DNA from: Myxococcus eversor | Lineage (GTDB): Bacteria; Myxococcota; Myxococcia; Myxococcales; Myxococcaceae | Assembly (NCBI RefSeq): GCF_010894455.1 | Contig: NZ_JAAIXY010000001.1 | Span: 310,001 to 374,000 of the forward strand | Length of the DNA stretch: 64,000 bases | Direction: 5' to 3' | Part shown: positions 62,586-64,000 of the stretch, piece by piece | Layout: the number at the start of each line of letters is the position of its first letter | Numbering within the stretch: position 1 is the stretch's first letter | Position numbers and translations under genes: made by a program | Notes under the pieces: model-generated | Databases searched by the model: none | The model's input: the letters and a program-made list of their open reading frames with translations, nothing else | What the model was told of the DNA's origin: nothing

Positions 62586-64000
62586 AAACCCTTCCTGTTG
62601 TTTTCGTTGAGGAAGAACTCGTCGGTCGTCACCTGGCCCGGAGGCGGGGCCTCGGCGGTGGGCTGGGTGCCCTCGAGGAACGGCTCCAGCCGGCCCGGGA
62701 CGGAGGCTCCGGCCAGCAGCCCCGTGACGGGGTCGATGCGTACCTGGAGGATGCCGGACGGCACCTCGAAGTCGCGCGCGGGCAGGCCCTCGTGGGCCAC
62801 GCGCATGAACTGGAGCCAGATGGGCAGCGCGGCCCGGCCGCCCGTCTCACTTCCACCCAACGGCGAGTTGTCGTCGAAGCCCACCCACGCGCTGGCCACC
62901 CAGTCCATCGTGTAGCCGGAGAACCACGTGTCCTTGGACTCCTGCGTGGTGCCCGTCTTGCCCGCGGCGGGGCGGTTCAGCTCGCGCACGGCCTTGGCCG
63001 TGCCTTCCTCCACCACGCTGCGCATCAGCGACGTGGTGAGGTACGCGACGGCGGGAGGCAGCATCTCCTCGAAGGCCGGCTGATGGTCCTCAAGCACCTT
63101 GCCGCGCGAGTCGCGCACGCGCAGGAGCATCAGCGGCTCCGCGTAGCGGCCATTGGACTGGAGCGTGGAGTAGGCGTTCACCGCCTCCAGCATCGTCACC
63201 TCGCCGGTGCCGAGCGCCAGCGTCAGGTTCTCCGGCAAGGGTGAGCGGATGCCCGCCCGGCGCGCGAAGTCGATGACCGTGGGCGGAGTCAGCGACTCGA
63301 TGAGCCGCACGGACACCGTGTTCTTCGACTTCGTCAGCGCCGTGCGCAGCGTCATCGGCCCTTCGAACTGCCGGTCATAGTTCTGGGGCCTCCACGCCTT
63401 GCCCGTGTACGGGTCCCGAATGGTCTCCGGCGCGTCGTTCACCATGGAGAGCGGCGTGTAGCGGCCACTTCCCAGGGCCGCGGCATAGAGGAACGGCTTG
63501 AAGGACGAGCCCGGCTGACGCTTGGCCTGCGTCGCGCGATTGAACGACGAGCGCGCCGCGTCGTACCCGCCCACCAGCGCCACCACGTTGCGGTTCTCCG
63601 GGCGGATGACCACCAGCCCACCCTGCACGAGCGGCACCTGGTCCAGCGTGGCCTCCACGAAGGCCGGCGCGGGAGGCGCCTTCAAGATTCGCACGTAGAC
63701 GAGCTGTCCCTTGGTGAAGACGTCCGAGATGTTCTTCGGCGCGCCCTTGCCCTTCTGCCGGGCCCACGTGACGGAGGGGTACGCAATCTCCGCGGTGCGG
63801 CCCACCAGGTCCACGCGCGCCACGTTCCGCTTCTCGTCCAGCTCCGTCACATAGCCCGTCAGCCGCAGCCCTTCCGAGAGGGGCTTCAGGAGCACCGCGC
63901 GCACCATCAGCTCCTCCTCGGAGGGAGGCGCCTCGTCCTCGGGCGTGAGGTCCGGGCGCTGCTCCTCCGCGCCGTCCTCCTCGGTCTCCGCCTTCGGCTC
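62582..64000 (-). CDS. Penicillin-binding protein 1A, C-terminal part (runs off the window)
   Basis: The frame stays open to base 64000, so the N-terminal glycosyltransferase domain lies beyond the window; the start at 63907 is not the true one. Visible are an OB-like insert ('RLTGYVTELDEKRNVARVDLVGRTAEIAYPSVTWAR') and the transpeptidase domain. The latter has SxxK in 'RQPGSSFKPFLYAA', the SxN-like 'TKSKNTVSVRLIE' and KTGT in 'AAGKTGTTQESKDTWFSGYT'. It cross-links peptidoglycan. First gene of an overlapping run of four. Confidence 0.9.
   Translation of the reverse strand, partial: EPKAETEEDGAEEQRPDLTPEDEAPPSEEELMVRAVLLKPLSEGLRLTGYVTELDEKRNVARVDLVGRTAEIAYPSVTWARQKGKGAPKNISDVFTKGQLVYVRILKAPPAPAFVEATLDQVPLVQGGLVVIRPENRNVVALVGGYDAARSSFNRATQAKRQPGSSFKPFLYAAALGSGRYTPLSMVNDAPETIRDPYTGKAWRPQNYDRQFEGPMTLRTALTKSKNTVSVRLIESLTPPTVIDFARRAGIRSPLPENLTLALGTGEVTMLEAVNAYSTLQSNGRYAEPLMLLRVRDSRGKVLEDHQPAFEEMLPPAVAYLTTSLMRSVVEEGTAKAVRELNRPAAGKTGTTQESKDTWFSGYTMDWVASAWVGFDDNSPLGGSETGGRAALPIWLQFMRVAHEGLPARDFEVPSGILQVRIDPVTGLLAGASVPGRLEPFLEGTQPTAEAPPPGQVTTDEFFLNENNRKGL

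Overview
The window is very GC-rich DNA with strong third-position G/C bias. It carries lipoproteins with Asp-Ala-Gly linkers, a sigma factor next to a Ser/Thr kinase with TPRs, an FHA-GGDEF protein, DUF2380-type proteins, and an rpsU-yqeY-dnaG-rpoD block. Together these point to a myxobacterium of the suborder Cystobacterineae (Myxococcus/Corallococcus/Archangium-like). This is inference from gene content; no database search was run.

Layout. (1) 0-8.2 kb: secreted or envelope proteins (LVIVD-repeat lipoprotein, phospholipase D-like protein, DUF3060 protein, M11-like metalloprotease lipoprotein), a METTL25-like methyltransferase and a small secreted protein. (2) 8.3-13.4 kb: a scarred accessory island. 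It holds an M57-like protease remnant, an IS3-family element whose transposase lacks its first catalytic Asp, a Skp/OmpH-like gene without a signal peptide, an IS21-type relic with three direct repeats, and a DUF2380 toxin-like gene overlapping its probable immunity gene. (3) 13.4-24.5 kb: Cys-rich lipoproteins, a JmjC/cupin oxygenase, an ECF sigma-kinase pair, a three-gene operon ending in a zinc phospholipase C-like protein, a lipase-like lipoprotein, then relics of a nitroreductase and of a second sigma factor. (4) 24.5-31.8 kb, minus strand: a tight six-gene operon that I cannot match to a known pathway. It runs from a small basic protein with four repeats, through a PaaK-like adenylating enzyme fused to a carrier domain, a TrpB-like enzyme, an acyl-CoA dehydrogenase and a stand-alone adenylation enzyme, to an esterase. 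This is the best candidate for an undescribed system. (5) 31.8-37.4 kb: a possible Cys/His deamidase-like protein, a Cys-rich lipoprotein, a second nitroreductase relic, a membrane-anchored HtrA-like protease, a twin palindrome, a four-repeat Cys protein and tRNA-Ile(CAU). (6) 37.4-64 kb: core genome. It holds an alkyltransferase-like protein, rpoD, dnaG, yqeY, rpsU, HEAT-repeat proteins, FHA-GGDEF, asparaginase, a DsbA-like lipoprotein, a DUF4388 protein, truD, an OmpA/TSP3 lipoprotein with a DUF4398 partner, a DUF1460 amidase, a response regulator, a hibernation factor, and an overlapping operon of PBP1A, a VCBS protein, a solute-binding protein and an NtrY-like kinase that runs off the right edge.

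Working together: the rpsU block couples translation, replication priming and transcription initiation. The ECF/kinase pair is a likely signalling unit. The 24.5-31.8 kb operon has the parts for activating acids, holding them on a carrier, oxidising them and releasing the product, with the repeat protein as possible substrate or scaffold.
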